Positions 23,633 through 35,144 of a stretch of 64,000 bases of DNA are shown piece after piece. A program made the position numbers and the translations under genes. The DNA is taken from assembly GCA_022606135.1 (NCBI GenBank), contig JABYQN010000002.1, positions 1,364,001 through 1,428,000 of the forward strand. The letters are read 5' to 3'. The first letter of the stretch is position 1; each line of letters opens with the position of its first letter. Source of the stretch: Fomes fomentarius (Eukaryota > Basidiomycota > Agaricomycetes > Polyporales > Polyporaceae). Under the pieces are notes generated by a model. The model saw nothing but the letters and a program-made list of their open reading frames with translations. It did no database searches and was not told where the DNA came from.

Positions 23633-24765
23633 TCACGACAGATCCATCTCCTCTTCATCTTCACCTCCCTGTCCCTCCCCCGGAAAACACAGCGCATTCT
23701 CCTCCGCAACAGCCTCCTCATCATCCTCGTTCCAATCGCTTGTCGCCTCCCACTCATTATCAAACTCGATATCCATCGTCAGCTCTCCCGCTCCGTCCCC
23801 GTAGTCCGTCAACGGCAGGAAGCTCGCGAGCGGTGGCACCGCCGCAGGCAGGTTGTGTGACACTGGCTGCACCCAGCGGCGTTCTCGCAGCCGTTTGTGC
23901 CGCTCGCGGTCCTCTTCCATACGTTTTCTCATCTCTTGCGGGTCGAGCGCCAGGGGGGGCACGGACGATGAAGACGACCCTGAGGCGGAAGAGGTGCTGA
24001 CAGGATGACCGGAGGCGGAGGGGCCTGGGAGGGAGGCGGTTCCGCGGCGGCTGTCGAGCTCGGTGAGGACGTCGTCGAGTTTTTGCGGCTCGAGTACGCG
24101 TTTTGTGCGCCAGCTCTCAAGGACCTGTGTGCGCGGCGGAAATGCGACGATCAGATACGTACACTGAATGCATTCGTGGGGAGGCCGTAGGTACTGACCT
24201 GTACGGTGCTCATGAAGTTCGGCATGCCTTGCTGGCCTGGAGGGACGACATATTCCACTAGCTTGTTCAAGTCTCGCGAGACATAGTCGACATAGGACGC
24301 AGTGCCTTGGCTGGTCTCGCGCGTACCATTTGCTCCAGTGGGGTGTTTTGCGAGGAGACATGTCTCGCATAACGAGTCGAGCAGGTATAGGATATTGATT
24401 CGGTTATTCAACGTTCCCTGTACGCACAGATACAATGAATATCGGCATTAACGCCCTGAGGTTTAACGCCCTGAGGTATAGAGCAACCATCGTGGGGAGT
24501 ATAGACGGGTACAAGAGGGTCCCGTAAAGTGACGGACATACCCGTCCTGCGAAAACGCACCTTCTGGCACTCCTCCATGATACATTCCCAGAGGTCTTCC
24601 CCGCAGTCACGGAAGTACTTCAGGGCATATCCGACAATCTTCTTTATGGACTGTTGAGAGCTGGAGGTCGTTCAGGACGTCCGGCCGCACATGGAGGAGT
24701 AGAACGTACGCGTCGAGTCTCCGGAGGAGCGTGAGGAATTGCATGCGCACTTCAAACGGATCCAT
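23633..24765 (-). CDS. CTK3: CTD kinase subunit gamma (Ctk3)
   Basis: Four exons (24765-24710, 24660-24561, 24417-24199, 24124-23633) give 288 residues. The N-terminus is the CID-like helical domain: MDPFEVRMQFLTLLRRLDAS, then KIVGYALKYFRDCGEDLWEC and MEECQK, then NNRINILYLLDSLCETCLLA and YVDYVSRDLNKLVEYVVPP. After FMSTVQ the C-terminal Ctk3 domain begins with VLESWRTKRVLEPQKLD. It has the helical RKRMEEDRERHKRLRERRW stretch and an acidic end. Ctk3 is a subunit of the CTDK-I kinase complex with Ctk1 and Ctk2, which phosphorylates the Pol II CTD in the nucleus. The gene is divergent from pinin with 462 bp between starts. Confidence 0.93.
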
Positions 24766-25227
24766 CCCGTTCGACTTCAATGTTGTGTAGCCAGAGATGC
24801 TATCTGCCTCTTGCTGTTCTTCTCTGAGTTACCTTGAAGAGAATACGCGATGTAGAGCGTCGAGATTCCTCAGAGTTGAGAGACTCAGAGGGTCCCTGGA
24901 GAGTTCGGAAGAAAGGCACAGGCGTCTGAACTTGATACACAACCTTACTTACCGAGTAAGTCCTAAAGCTTACTAGAGTTTACGTAATGTAGCCATCAGT
25001 AAGTAATCGCTTGTTATCTGTGTGGTAACTGACTTCGTCACTGCGTAGTGACTGTTTCTGTCTTGCCCTCCTACCTCCAGCTCCCATCCCAGTACCATAA
25101 GCAATGGTCACAGAAGAGTGCGTACTCTCCTACAACATGTCTCATGTACTGGTACTGACATCATGAACTGTGTGTCCCCCACCGTTTCCTGCAAACCGAA
25201 ACACGATTTTGACCCATATGTATCAAC
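24766..25227. promoter_or_regulatory. Shared upstream region of CTK3 and pinin
   Basis: 462 bp between two divergent start codons. It is inferred from layout to serve as a bidirectional promoter for two RNA-processing genes; a CTTACTTACCGAGTAAG inverted repeat near 24945-24962 is visible, its meaning unknown. Confidence 0.4.
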
Positions 25228-26549
25228 ATGCACCGCAGCCCGATGCAGGCAACACCTGAACCAACAACGCACGAGCCCTCCCCGCCCGCACCCGCCTCCG
25301 AGTCAGGTGCAAATGCGGGAGGCATAGGAGCAGGGGGGGAAGGGACAACGAAGAAGCGGCCACGCATCGACATGGCGGTCGAGCCGCGCGAGCGGAAGCG
25401 GGGGAAGACGATGTTTGGACTTGTGCTCGGCACACTGAACAGGGCGAGAAATGAGGACAAGGAGCGGAATGCGAGCGATGCGGTGCGTCTCTTCTTGCTA
25501 TGCTTCCCTGCTCCATGTTGTTGCTGACTGTGAGCTGTCTTTGCTTCGGGTTCGGCTGGCGTGGGCTGTTTTGGAATGATTGACTGGGATGGGCGAGCAG
25601 GCCAAAAAGCGGCAATTGATCGAGCAGAGGTTACAGGATAAGCTCCGGAAAGAGACTGACTCTGTCAGGCGCGCTGAAGAGGTTAAAAAGGACAAGACAA
25701 GCGCAAACCGCAAGGAAGAGGAGTTGCAGCTCAAGGATTCTATCGTGCGTTTCCCTCTTTTCTGCGGTCTTCAGTGTGCCATATCCCCATGTTTTGACCC
25801 CCTGTCATACATGGACGTCCTTGCATCTTCCCGTCCTCACCGTCCTACTGTCCTGTTACGTTTCGACGGTATCGCTGACTTGCGTCCTCCGCCTATAGCA
25901 CAAGCTCAGACGGACAAGACTGCCACTCCTATCGAAATTCCTGCTGACGTCGGACGTAATACCTTCCATTGACTCTGACTCTGCACCACCGCCCAGCGCA
26001 AATCCGCTGGCACCCCCACCGCGGTCGCGTCCACCGCCACTGTACTACCTGCCCGCAAAACTGCTGCCGTCACAAGAGGCGTTCTTGCAGCGACGGAAAG
26101 CCGAAGTACGTTTGCCCCGCCCGCCGTCTTATGTTTACATAGTGCTGATCTGTCCGCGGCTTCAGGTCAAAGAAGCAGCAGATAGAGAATGGGAAGAGTT
26201 CCGTGAAGAGCGCTCGGCGGGGCTTGAAGAGATCACCCAGCTGCGGCAGCGGGTCGCGGAGCACAATCGTCGCAACAAAACAGAGCGCACCAGCAATGGC
26301 GAGGCCGCGGACGACGACGGGGACGCGAAGATGGTCGTCGAAGGTGACGGCAAAGGAGAGGGTGGCGACAAGGCGCAGAACGGAAATGGGACTGAAGAGG
26401 CGAACATGGACGTGGACGATAGTAGCGAGAAGAAAGATGCCCAGGTGAAGGAGAAAGAACAGGAGGGGCAGAAGGAGAAGAAGGACGAGAAGAAGATCGA
26501 GGTTACGCCGACACCAGGACCGGACGATGATGATGCAGTGGAGTACTGA
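25228..26549 (+). CDS. Pinin/SDK/MemA-domain protein
   Basis: Four exons (25228-25482, 25601-25744, 25899-26105, 26166-26549) give 329 residues. The pinin core begins with RKRGKTMFGLVLGTLNRA and runs through a charged coiled coil (KRQLIEQRLQDKLRKETDSV, then KKDKTSANRKEEELQLKDS). A proline-rich linker (SAPPPSANPLAPPPRSRPPP) ends in LYYLPAKLLPSQEAFL, followed by a second helix (KEAADREWEEFREERSAGLE). The C-terminal 100 residues are low-complexity Lys/Glu/Asp. Pinin-domain proteins associate with spliceosomes and exon-junction components in the nucleus. The start is the first in-frame ATG before the acidic/proline-rich N-terminus. Confidence 0.88.
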
Positions 26550-26914
26550 ACAGTGAGCTCGCGCGTCAGTAGTTTTGTTGATACCAGTGGCTAAAGTATT
26601 TACTATTGGTACTCGGTTTGCCCTGTACGTCTTACGCTTTATCGTAGTTGGACAGCCTGACCATCTGTGTGTACGTAGTTAGTGTTCTTCATTGTAGATT
26701 CTATGATTGCTATGCTCCTCATATACCACTCTCCAAAATCTTTGACCGTCGGACATCTCGCGCCGGCCACGTGCGCGCAAAGGAAACGCCCAAGAGGCCT
26801 GGGGCGGCGGTCTTGGCGATGGCTGCTCCCGAACGTCACCACCGGCCTGAGCGGCCTCACGCCTCTTGCACAACGACCACGACCTCGCTGCTGTAGACGA
26901 CGACATAGTTCACG
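26550..26914. other. Spacer; upstream part duplicated at the second CFEM copy
   Basis: Contains the pinin 3' end and the CFEM promoter. The last ~80 bp before the CFEM ATG (CTCACGCCTCTTGCACAACG and following) recur before the broken CFEM copy at 33270-33334. Confidence 0.5.
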
Positions 26915-27930
26915 ATGTTCCCCACTATACCTCTCCCCCTTCCATTCTTTCTTTTCCTGACCTTCGTGTCCTACGTCGCGGCGCAGGCCCAACAGACTCC
27001 TCCGCCCATCTCTGCCCCAGACCCGTCTGATGGCCCTTCGTTGAGTCTCTCGCTCAGCGCAACGTCGATCGCCACCTCTGCCATCCAAAGCGGGAGCGGA
27101 AGCAGCTCGAGCGCAACGACGACCTCGTCAGCAGCGTTCCCGAGTCTCACTGGACTCTCGGAGTGTGGTGCGTGCCCTTAGACTGCTGCTTCCATTGTCC
27201 GTGAAGTTCGGATATTGACTCTGCGCATGTGGAACTCCAACAGCAACGACTTGCTTTGGGCTGGCCATTGTGCAGGACGATTGTGACAGTTTCACAGACG
27301 TGAACTGTTATTGTTCACCTCGTGCAAAGTGAGTTCTCGTTTGCATGTCCTTTCCCCAACGTTGACGAAGCGCGTGCATACTCTCGTACTTCCCCACTAC
27401 CCCCGTCTTGCATCTCACGGCTGTCTCCTTGCTCCCAACCCCCCAATCTGACTGCGCCCATACCGTAAATGAACCACACCCGTGCGTTCCTTCCCTACCT
27501 ATCCCGTCCCGTTGCCTTTTGCCCTGTCTACCTGCGCACACGGACCGCTCGCGGTGACACCTCCAGCGCAACACTCTTTGCGAACGCCCTCGTCGCCTGC
27601 ATCTCACAATCTGAATGCAAGAACGAGCTCCCCCAAGTGGAGAGCATCGTCCAGCAATTCTGCGCCATCGCATCTTCGAGCACGTCCCTGTCCTTCCCCA
27701 CCTCCGTCCCGTCGACGAGCTTCTCCAACCCATTCACGTCGTCCACCACGCCCTCCGCGTCGTCCTCGTCTGTGAATAGCACGGCGACTCGCTCTTCGTC
27801 CACATCGTCTGCAAGTAGCACTGGCGTCCAAGGTGGCGGGAACAATGCCGCTGCTGGATTGACGGTTGCGCGAGTCGCTGTCGCCGGCGTTGTTGGCTTT
27901 GTCGGTGCCTTCCTTGCGGTCCTCGTCTGA
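26915..27930 (+). CDS. CFEM-domain surface protein, probably GPI-anchored
   Basis: Three exons (26915-27167, 27244-27328, 27567-27930) give 233 residues. A signal peptide (PFFLFLTFVSYVAAQAQ) is followed by a Ser/Thr-rich stretch. A CFEM domain with eight cysteines follows: ECG, TTCFGLAIVQDDCDSF, VNCYC, VACISQSECKNE and QQFCA. After it comes a Ser/Thr-rich stalk (SSVNSTATRSSSTSSASS), a GNNAAAG candidate omega region and a hydrophobic tail (VGFVGAFLAVLV) ending the protein, as expected for GPI attachment. CFEM proteins sit on fungal cell walls and membranes and may bind heme or act in surface interactions; the role here is unknown. Intron 2 (238 bp) is longer than its neighbours. Confidence 0.88.
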
Positions 27931-29329
27931 GAGGACTCTGGAGAGTCGATTGGCTGCACTACGACATACCAGACATCCAGGCTCTGAATACAGGGATGCT
28001 CGCTCTTGAACACTACCGACTATGCCGCTCTATACGGATACATAGTCGCCCTTACGTAGCTTTGGACTGATGGACAGAACCCATGGACTTGTGATACGGG
28101 TCTCAAATCTATCTTGATACCCTCTGTTCGACCGTATAGTCGTCTCTTGATATCGATTGTCCCAAGAAGTGACTGCTCTGACTGAGCTAGTCATGATCCG
28201 CGTTCTGATTGGTCCGAAATACTCCCCTAGACGTCTTGGATCCGGTGATTGACAGCAAGAGAGATATTATATGTCGTGCGAGAGAGGCAGGGTGAGTGCC
28301 GTACCGATGCAGTGCCACAGGGTGGCAATGCGGGCCATACTCGATTCCGATCGAGCCGCGTATTATACCCGTCTTGCATTTCATGGCCACACAGAGGTTC
28401 TCCCCCGGAGAGACCTTCAAGTCGAGCATCCTGTCACTGAGGAGATCACCGGCTCGACCTTGTCGGGTGGCAGCTCGAGGTCAGTCCAGACCCCTCTTCC
28501 CACTGTGTTGATTGTCTGACCATCCAAGCAGGTCGCGCCAGGAAACTCACTAGTGTTAAGTGTACTTTACTTCCTGTGCGTACATGAATGAATAGTGAAT
28601 CGTGATTCGTGAGGGTGGACGGGTAGGGAGTCACCTCCATCGGTTGGGCTCTCTTAGCCAGCGGGTAATGCAACGAGGAATCTGGCCTTGTGAATATGGC
28701 TGAAATGAGATAGCCTTGAGAGCAGCAGCTGATAGTCCAAAGTTGAACTAGTTGAGCCGGGTAGCGCCCAACATCCTCACTGAGCGCAGCCTCGAAGTAG
28801 AGTCTCAATTCGAGTTTGGTGTATTGATACTTCTATTCGAATGATGATGGGATGAAGAAAAGAACCTGAGGTTAATCTGCCACTTAGAGCACCCAGTGAA
28901 GTCATACTCCGCTCGATGAGTGTTGAGGACTCTAACCATTACTACTGCGACTGAACTAGAATTGAAAGAAAGTAAGCATACCGTAGGTTGTGGTCAGATG
29001 TAATCATGTGGCCGCCTTTGCGGTGATATGAGTCTTGGAGAGTCAAGCAAATCATCGTAAGTAGTCTCAATGCACGCTGAGTGTAACCAGGGGCATCTCG
29101 GACCTGGGCTTGACGAGAACGATTCCACAGCAAGAGTTCTTCCTGGACCTTTCCTCGGTCGCTGAAGCCTACCCAGACTATATCTACATTTGCGATCCCA
29201 TGGAATCTACTTCTAGATCTAATCGTACATACAAGCACAAACATGATAGCATATGGAAAGCTCGATCATCATGACGCCCAAGAATTTCAAGAATAACACA
29301 CACGGATAGTCCCTCATCCGTTCGTCCTT
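27931..29329. other. Convergent 1.4 kb spacer, no gene recognised
   Basis: Between the CFEM gene (plus) and helicase fusion C (minus). Open frames at 28187-28429 (minus) and 28249-28519 (plus) overlap and match nothing. The rest is AT-richer spacer. Confidence 0.35.
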
Positions 29330-32300
29330 TCAAGCAGACACAGACAGTGCCGCCCTCTTCGCCACCAACGCACCACTGCTCTTTCCAGGAGCACCAGGCA
29401 GACTCGCGCGCCCTTCCGCAACCTGCATCGCATCCGCCCATGCCGCCTTCTCGCCGACCTTCTTCTCCCAATGCTCCGCAAGCTTCCCTACGAGCGTCTT
29501 CTTGCCGCCGTTGTGCAGGAATGCGCGCTGTGAAACGATCACCATGCCCTGCTGACACCGCGTGAGCATGACGTTCAGTCGGTGGAGGGACTTGAGAAAG
29601 CCAGGGCTGTTCGTTCGCACGACAGAGACAATGACATATGGTGCTTCGTGACCTGAATCATGAATGCCGACCAGTGAGCACTTGAAGTGGAGGAGGCGAA
29701 GACAATGTCGATAGGAGCGACCACGTACTTTGGAAGCTGTCGACGTTATAGACTTCTTCCCACCCCTCGACGCCCGCAGCTTTGAGGGCAGCGGTGATTG
29801 CGCCGCGTTGAGGGTCGTAGGGGGTGATGATGCAGTACTTCTTGTTATTGTAGTACTTCTTCACGATGTTGACGATCGTGTGGATCTCTTCCACATTCTG
29901 GAGATACGTATCAGTACCCGTGAGCTGCTATGTCGCCGCCATCCGCAATCGGGAAGCAATCAATCATGCTGTGTACCTTCCAGCTCCGGCCAACCTTTTC
30001 CTCCTTGCCCTTGCGGACATCGATAAACTGCACACATCTGCTGTCCTTGACCGTGTGGACAGATTTGAGCTTGAGATCATACACATGCTCGGAGATGAAA
30101 TTGCCAAGTGGGACCGGCATTCGATCTGCGAGAGGTCAGACGTCGTTATTCAAGACGTAGAATGGGTCAACAGCATGTCTGTCAGTGTACGTACATTGCA
30201 TATCCAAGAAGTATGCATTATCCTTGAGATGCTTGAAGTCGAAGATCGTCTTCATCTTCGGCGCAGCCTCAGAGCCGAATGGCGGCACTATCATATGCCA
30301 ATAGATCTCTCAGTCGTTCGGCGCACGCTCGGCTGCCAAGGAGACAACTGACATTGGTTCGGATCTCCAAACATGCACACCTTAGATAGGCCTCTAGATG
30401 TTGAGGGACTCTCAGATTTGCGGAACTTGTAATACAGATGCTGTAGGATATTAGCTTGCAACGCACGCGCGCACGTCGACCTTGCGATACGACGCCCGCA
30501 CCTTAAACTCGAACGTGTCGATCTGAGAGGCTTCGTCGATGATGAGCCGTACGACCGGCACATATTTGAAGATACCATGGCTCACGAGCGCCGGATTTGA
30601 GAGCATGGAAAGCGTGCAGAGCATGATCGTCGTGTCTCCGATCCAGTTTTTCACGTCCCACGCAGCGCCGAAGTCGTCCGAGCGTATCAGATTGCGCTCG
30701 ATGCCGTCATAGAGGTGTTCATGCCTTTGCATAGTGTTCGAGTCAGTCCCAAACATGATTCTGGCAGTGAGCACCGGTTTGGAATTGATACCATTCGAAA
30801 TGGAACTCCTCTGAGACGATGAGCTTGAAGTCAATGCCCTTCGTGAATAGACTCTTTGCGATGTTCTGCACTCCGACGTTTGAGTGCGCAACCACCCACA
30901 CATGCTGACCATTTGCCTGCCAGTAGGAGAGCGCGGCGGAGATCGTCGACGTCTTTCCCGTCCCAGGCGGCCCTATTTGATTCAAGCACCATGTTAGTGC
31001 ACCGGGGGCAAGTAAAATGCAGCACAGCGGAGACATACCATGTACCACCACGAGGGGCTCGTCATCAGCAAGCATCGCAGCCACTACCCGCTTCTGAGAC
31101 GGGTTTAGTGTCATAATCAGCGGAACTCCCACTGGCACTTTCGCGCCCTTGCTCTTCTTCCCGGCCTTCTTCCCCTCGGGGTACCAGAGCATACGTACAT
31201 ACGGCGATGCATCCAGTCTGACTGCACCTTGTAACACGCGGAGGAGGAACTCGTCGCGCGCGCACTCGGTGAGTGTAGCCTCTTCGCGGCCGACGATCGA
31301 AACATTCTTGACCTTTCCTTGGAATTTGCCCTGGAAGACTCGGAGGCCAGTCGATTTACCCTTTGAAGACACTGCATGGGCTCTGATCTTACCCCCGTTA
31401 ATCTCAACCACCGTCTGTGCCCATTCAACGGACATGCAGAAGTCGTCAGCCGTACTGCTACTAGCATCTAGTGAGAGGAGGGGGGAGACGAACTTGTGCG
31501 CTTGATCGCACACGCGATTTGTAGCGTGCGCTGCGAAGGATGAGCTTCCCATCAGCGTCAAACTCGATTTTGTCGAAGTCGTTCTCAACGCGCGTTGGCT
31601 GATCGGCCTGTACGAGCTCAACGTTCACTACAAGTTGAGCGAGGCAGTAGAGCTGGTGTTGGTGTAGGGCCCGCGTATCAGCTTTGGCAAAATTGAGTAT
31701 TTGGTCGAGGGTTTGGGCGGCTACACTGATAGGAAAAATGTCAGCAAGCTGGGATGGAGAACAGAGCGGCCAAAACGGTAACGACGTTTGGAAATTGTAC
31801 AAGGGAAAATCGAGGTCGACGGTTTCAAGGTCACAGTCTCGACATCGGCACTTTCCGTGTTAAGATCACGTTCCATGTGAGATGAAGGGGAAAGCAAGCA
31901 GTTGTAGAACAACCTCGCACACACCTTCCTAACAGCCACGCCTTCAGAGCAAGATCCAAATTACCCTCAAGAAGCCACAGAGAATTTATATCCCGTTTAT
32001 GCACTTTAGGGCCGAGGTAGGTGTCAGCGAGCTGCGCGGCAGACGGCCTCCCCCCGTTCGTAGGTAGAGACGTTAACTCCACTCCAACAACATGCGAGCC
32101 CAGCTGTCGATACAGAAGGAGGGCCGTTCGAGTGACATTGAGCCCGGCGAGTAGACAGTGAGGATGCGAGAGAATACGAGCGAGATCCACGCCAGAATAA
32201 GATGAGGAGGAAGGTGTTGGAGTGTCCTTCCTACCCAGGAAGACGAGGTAGGCGACTGTTGGCGTGGCGAGCGCGACAGCTTCTACTGCGCCGCCTTTCT

Positions 32301-32460
32301 TGGATAGTCGTAACGAGACGCCGAGCACGAGGGAACCACCTGCGTGATCGAGGACGTCCTGGAGTACACCGCAATCCCTATGGTCAAGGTGCACGACAGA
32401 AATGCTCTTGGCAAGGTCTGGTACGAGGCCGCGAGTGCTGAGCGGTGAGGGCGATGACAT
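29330..32460 (-). CDS. Exonuclease-like domain / SF1 helicase fusion, paralogue C
   Basis: Ten exons (32460-31925, 31725-31494, 31414-31039, 30972-30792, 30724-30502, 30440-30353, 30287-30195, 30125-29977, 29897-29729, 29652-29330) give 789 residues. Intron positions match paralogue A one for one, and exons 1, 2, 4, 5, 7, 8, 9 and 10 have identical lengths. The exonuclease-like domain (LLAGLNVTRTALLLY, LADTYLGPKVHKRDINSLWL) lacks the catalytic acids, as in A and B. Helicase motifs: GPPGTGKTSTISAAL, RLIIDEASQID, FGDPNQLPPFGS, MQYRMPVPLG, VYNVDSFQ and NVMLTRCQQGMV. At the motif V splice junction serine replaces the usual glycine (FQSHEAP rather than FQGHEAP). It lies on the opposite strand, 11 kb from paralogue B. 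Confidence 0.9.
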
Positions 32461-33229
32461 GGTGGCGGGAGGGGTGTAGGGAGACGATCAGCCTTCCTAC
32501 CCACATAGCGAGATAAGGTCTCTCCGACCGTGCTGGTGGTGAACGATGGTAGCATCGATGCGCGTGATGAGCACACGAGTGGCACGACTAGCAGGTTTAG
32601 TATTTTGAGGGCTTCTTTGTCGGGACAAGGGTTGGATGCGGCAGTGGCACTTACCGCAGCACCGTCGCTGATGAGGAATTCTCTGAAACAGAAGTATATC
32701 AGCTACTTCTACTAGACATCGGCCCCTGGCGCGCAGCTGGGATGCCTTGCTAGGTTCGCGATTAATCAGCACAGTGCGGTTTTGGAAGTCTGAAAAACGT
32801 TGCAAGATGCACACTGTGGCTAGAGTTGTGCAAGAAGGAGACCTCGTGTAGATATGGTCGCTATGACCTTGTTGAACGTTGAAACGTTGAAGGATTGGAG
32901 ATACAGAGAATCTTTGACTTTGAGATCAGTCATGGCCTTCTCGCGCCTTGGGTGCCCAACAGTTTGCGTCGAAAGCGTATCAGTCGCCGGCAGATGCAGA
33001 CTCGGAAAATCTGCCTGAGTGAGGGTATGTGAACGTTTGAGCGAGCGGCACTGCTAGATCTTGTTGACTCGGAGATACTTGAGTGCTAATATCAGTGACT
33101 CGCAGTGACGGGGACAAGCTTCATCTGGACCAAATATGGAGCTTTCGGAAGTGCGAAAGCTGACTAAACCGCGTGTGTGTTTCAGGATGTCAAGCGCTCC
33201 GTTCCACGTTTTCCACCTATTATGGTAGA
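32461..33229. other. Spacer upstream of helicase fusion C
   Basis: Holds the promoter of paralogue C. No coding feature is recognised. Confidence 0.35.
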
Positions 33230-34272
33230 CTCTAGGACCACTCGCCGCGGCGGCGGTCTCACCACCGCCAGTGGCCTCACGCTTCCCGCACAACGACCGC
33301 GACCTCGCTTCTGTCGACGACGACAAAGTTCACGATGTTCGCCACTATATCTCTTCACCTTCCACTCCTTCTCTTCCTCAGGTACGTCGCGGCGCAGGCA
33401 CAATATACTCTTTCGCCCATCTATGGCCCTTCGTTGAGTCTCTCGCTCAGCGCAACGTCGATCGAAAACTCTGCCATCCAAAATGGGACCGGAAGCAGCT
33501 CGCACGCAACGACGACTTCGTCAGCAGCGTTCCCGAGTCTCACTGGATTCTTGCAGTGCGCGTGCCCTTAGTCTGCTGCTTCCATTGTCCGTGAAGCTCG
33601 GATATGGACTGTGCGCATGGGGAACTCCAATAGCAACGACTTGCTTTGGGCTGGCCATCGTGCAGGATGATTGTGACAGCTTCACAGACGTAAACTGTTA
33701 TTGTTTACCTCTTGCAAAGTGAGTCTTCGTTTGCATTTCCTTTATCCAACGTTGACGAAGCGCATTCATGCTCTCGTACTCCCTCACTATCCCCGCTTTG
33801 CATTTCACGGTTGTCTCCTCGCTCCTAACTTCCCAATCTGACTGTGCCTATAGCGTAAACGGAACTACATCTGTGCGTTCCTTCCCTGCCTGTCACGTCC
33901 CACCGCTCTCTTCGTTGCCTTCTGCCCTGTCTACCTGCGCACACGGCCCGCTTGCGGACACCTCCAGCGCAACACTCTTTGAGAACGCCTCATCGCCTGC
34001 ATCTCGCACTCCGGGCTCAAGCACGAGCTCCCCCGAGTGGAGAACATCGTCCAACAAATCTGCGCCATCGCATCTTCAAGCACGTCCCTCTCCTTACCCA
34101 CTTCCGTCGCGTCCACGAGCTTCTCCGACCCGTTCACGTCGCCCACCACGACGTGGAAGGTGGGGACGATGCCGCTGCTCAATTGACGGTTGCGCGCTGG
34201 GTCGCTGTCGCTGGCGTTGTTGGACTCACCGCAGTCCTCGTCTGGGAGGACGGAAGGTTTCTCAAACGCTGA
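33230..34272 (+). pseudogene. Broken second copy of the CFEM gene
   Basis: The stretch repeats the intact CFEM gene at 26915-27930 and its upstream ~80 bp. Exon 1 (ATG at 33335) keeps a signal-peptide-like start but has lost codons (FLRYVAAQAQ). Exon 2 is nearly unchanged (TTCFGLAIVQDDCDSF, VNCYCLPLA). In exon 3 one base is missing in a CCC run (near 33985), the codon for the seventh cysteine is changed, and most of the Ser/Thr stalk is gone, although the final hydrophobic-tail sequence (about 34195-34250) survives at DNA level. Introns and flanks are also copied, so this is a segmental duplicate. The several independent lesions make a sequencing artefact unlikely as the sole cause. Confidence 0.85.
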
Positions 34273-35144
34273 ATGTACAGATGTTCGTTCGCTCTCCACC
34301 GCCTTGCAAATGTCACGGCTCGCCGTTGTTTCAACATGTACATAGCGCTGGAGTGACGGACAGGATAGCAATACGTGCACTACCCAAGAAATCCCCTCTG
34401 TGACAGCCAAGGGACATCTCGGGGCGGTCTCGACTTTCCCTGCATCCTTTGTCACCGCCTTTGTAATATAAGTACTTGAGGGAAACCTAAGACTACCCCG
34501 AGATATCCCATGGCTTTCACAGGCCGAATTTCCTGGCGAACAGCGCATGATTCATAGTGCCTATTCTAGGAAGACAAGCTGACGCAGTGTCTGTACTCAC
34601 GTGCCTCGAATATGTGTCGAGATCCTTCTTGTCGAATGGAGAGTTGATGCTGGAAGACATCTTGATCGCTCTGGCGACGTTTGACGCAGGTCCGCCCCCC
34701 AAACCGCGATTCTCGTGACAGCGATGCCTGAAGGATCCCACCACTCGCGCCGACGTTAACGTGGAGGTCGATCACTGCATGACGTTTATATATGAAAAGC
34801 TCGGACTCTGACTCTGCTCATCTACCAGCACTGTTCGCACAACAGAAAAGAGTTCTGAGACAACGCTTGGGGATGTACACATGCCCTCCGTGCCATGCAA
34901 CTCACTCCATCCGGTCGTCGCAGTTACGTCTCGGCAACAAAGTCGGTGCAATGTGGCATACTGGTCATGCGCGTATCTCGTTGAATGGTATAAATACATG
35001 ACAAACCCGTAATAATTACTTGCTGCAGGCCTCCTGAGGCTCATACAGAGGAACACGCTCATCCTCATCCATAGGAGAGGCGATCTAGTGCCAAAAAGTG
35101 AGTACAGAGTGTCATTACATAGCCGATGCTCACCTTGCCATGCC
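34273..35144. other. Convergent spacer, no gene recognised
   Basis: Lies between the broken CFEM copy and the end of the second DUF6535 gene. Short minus-strand frames (34517-34744, 34772-35173) have no domain. Confidence 0.35.
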
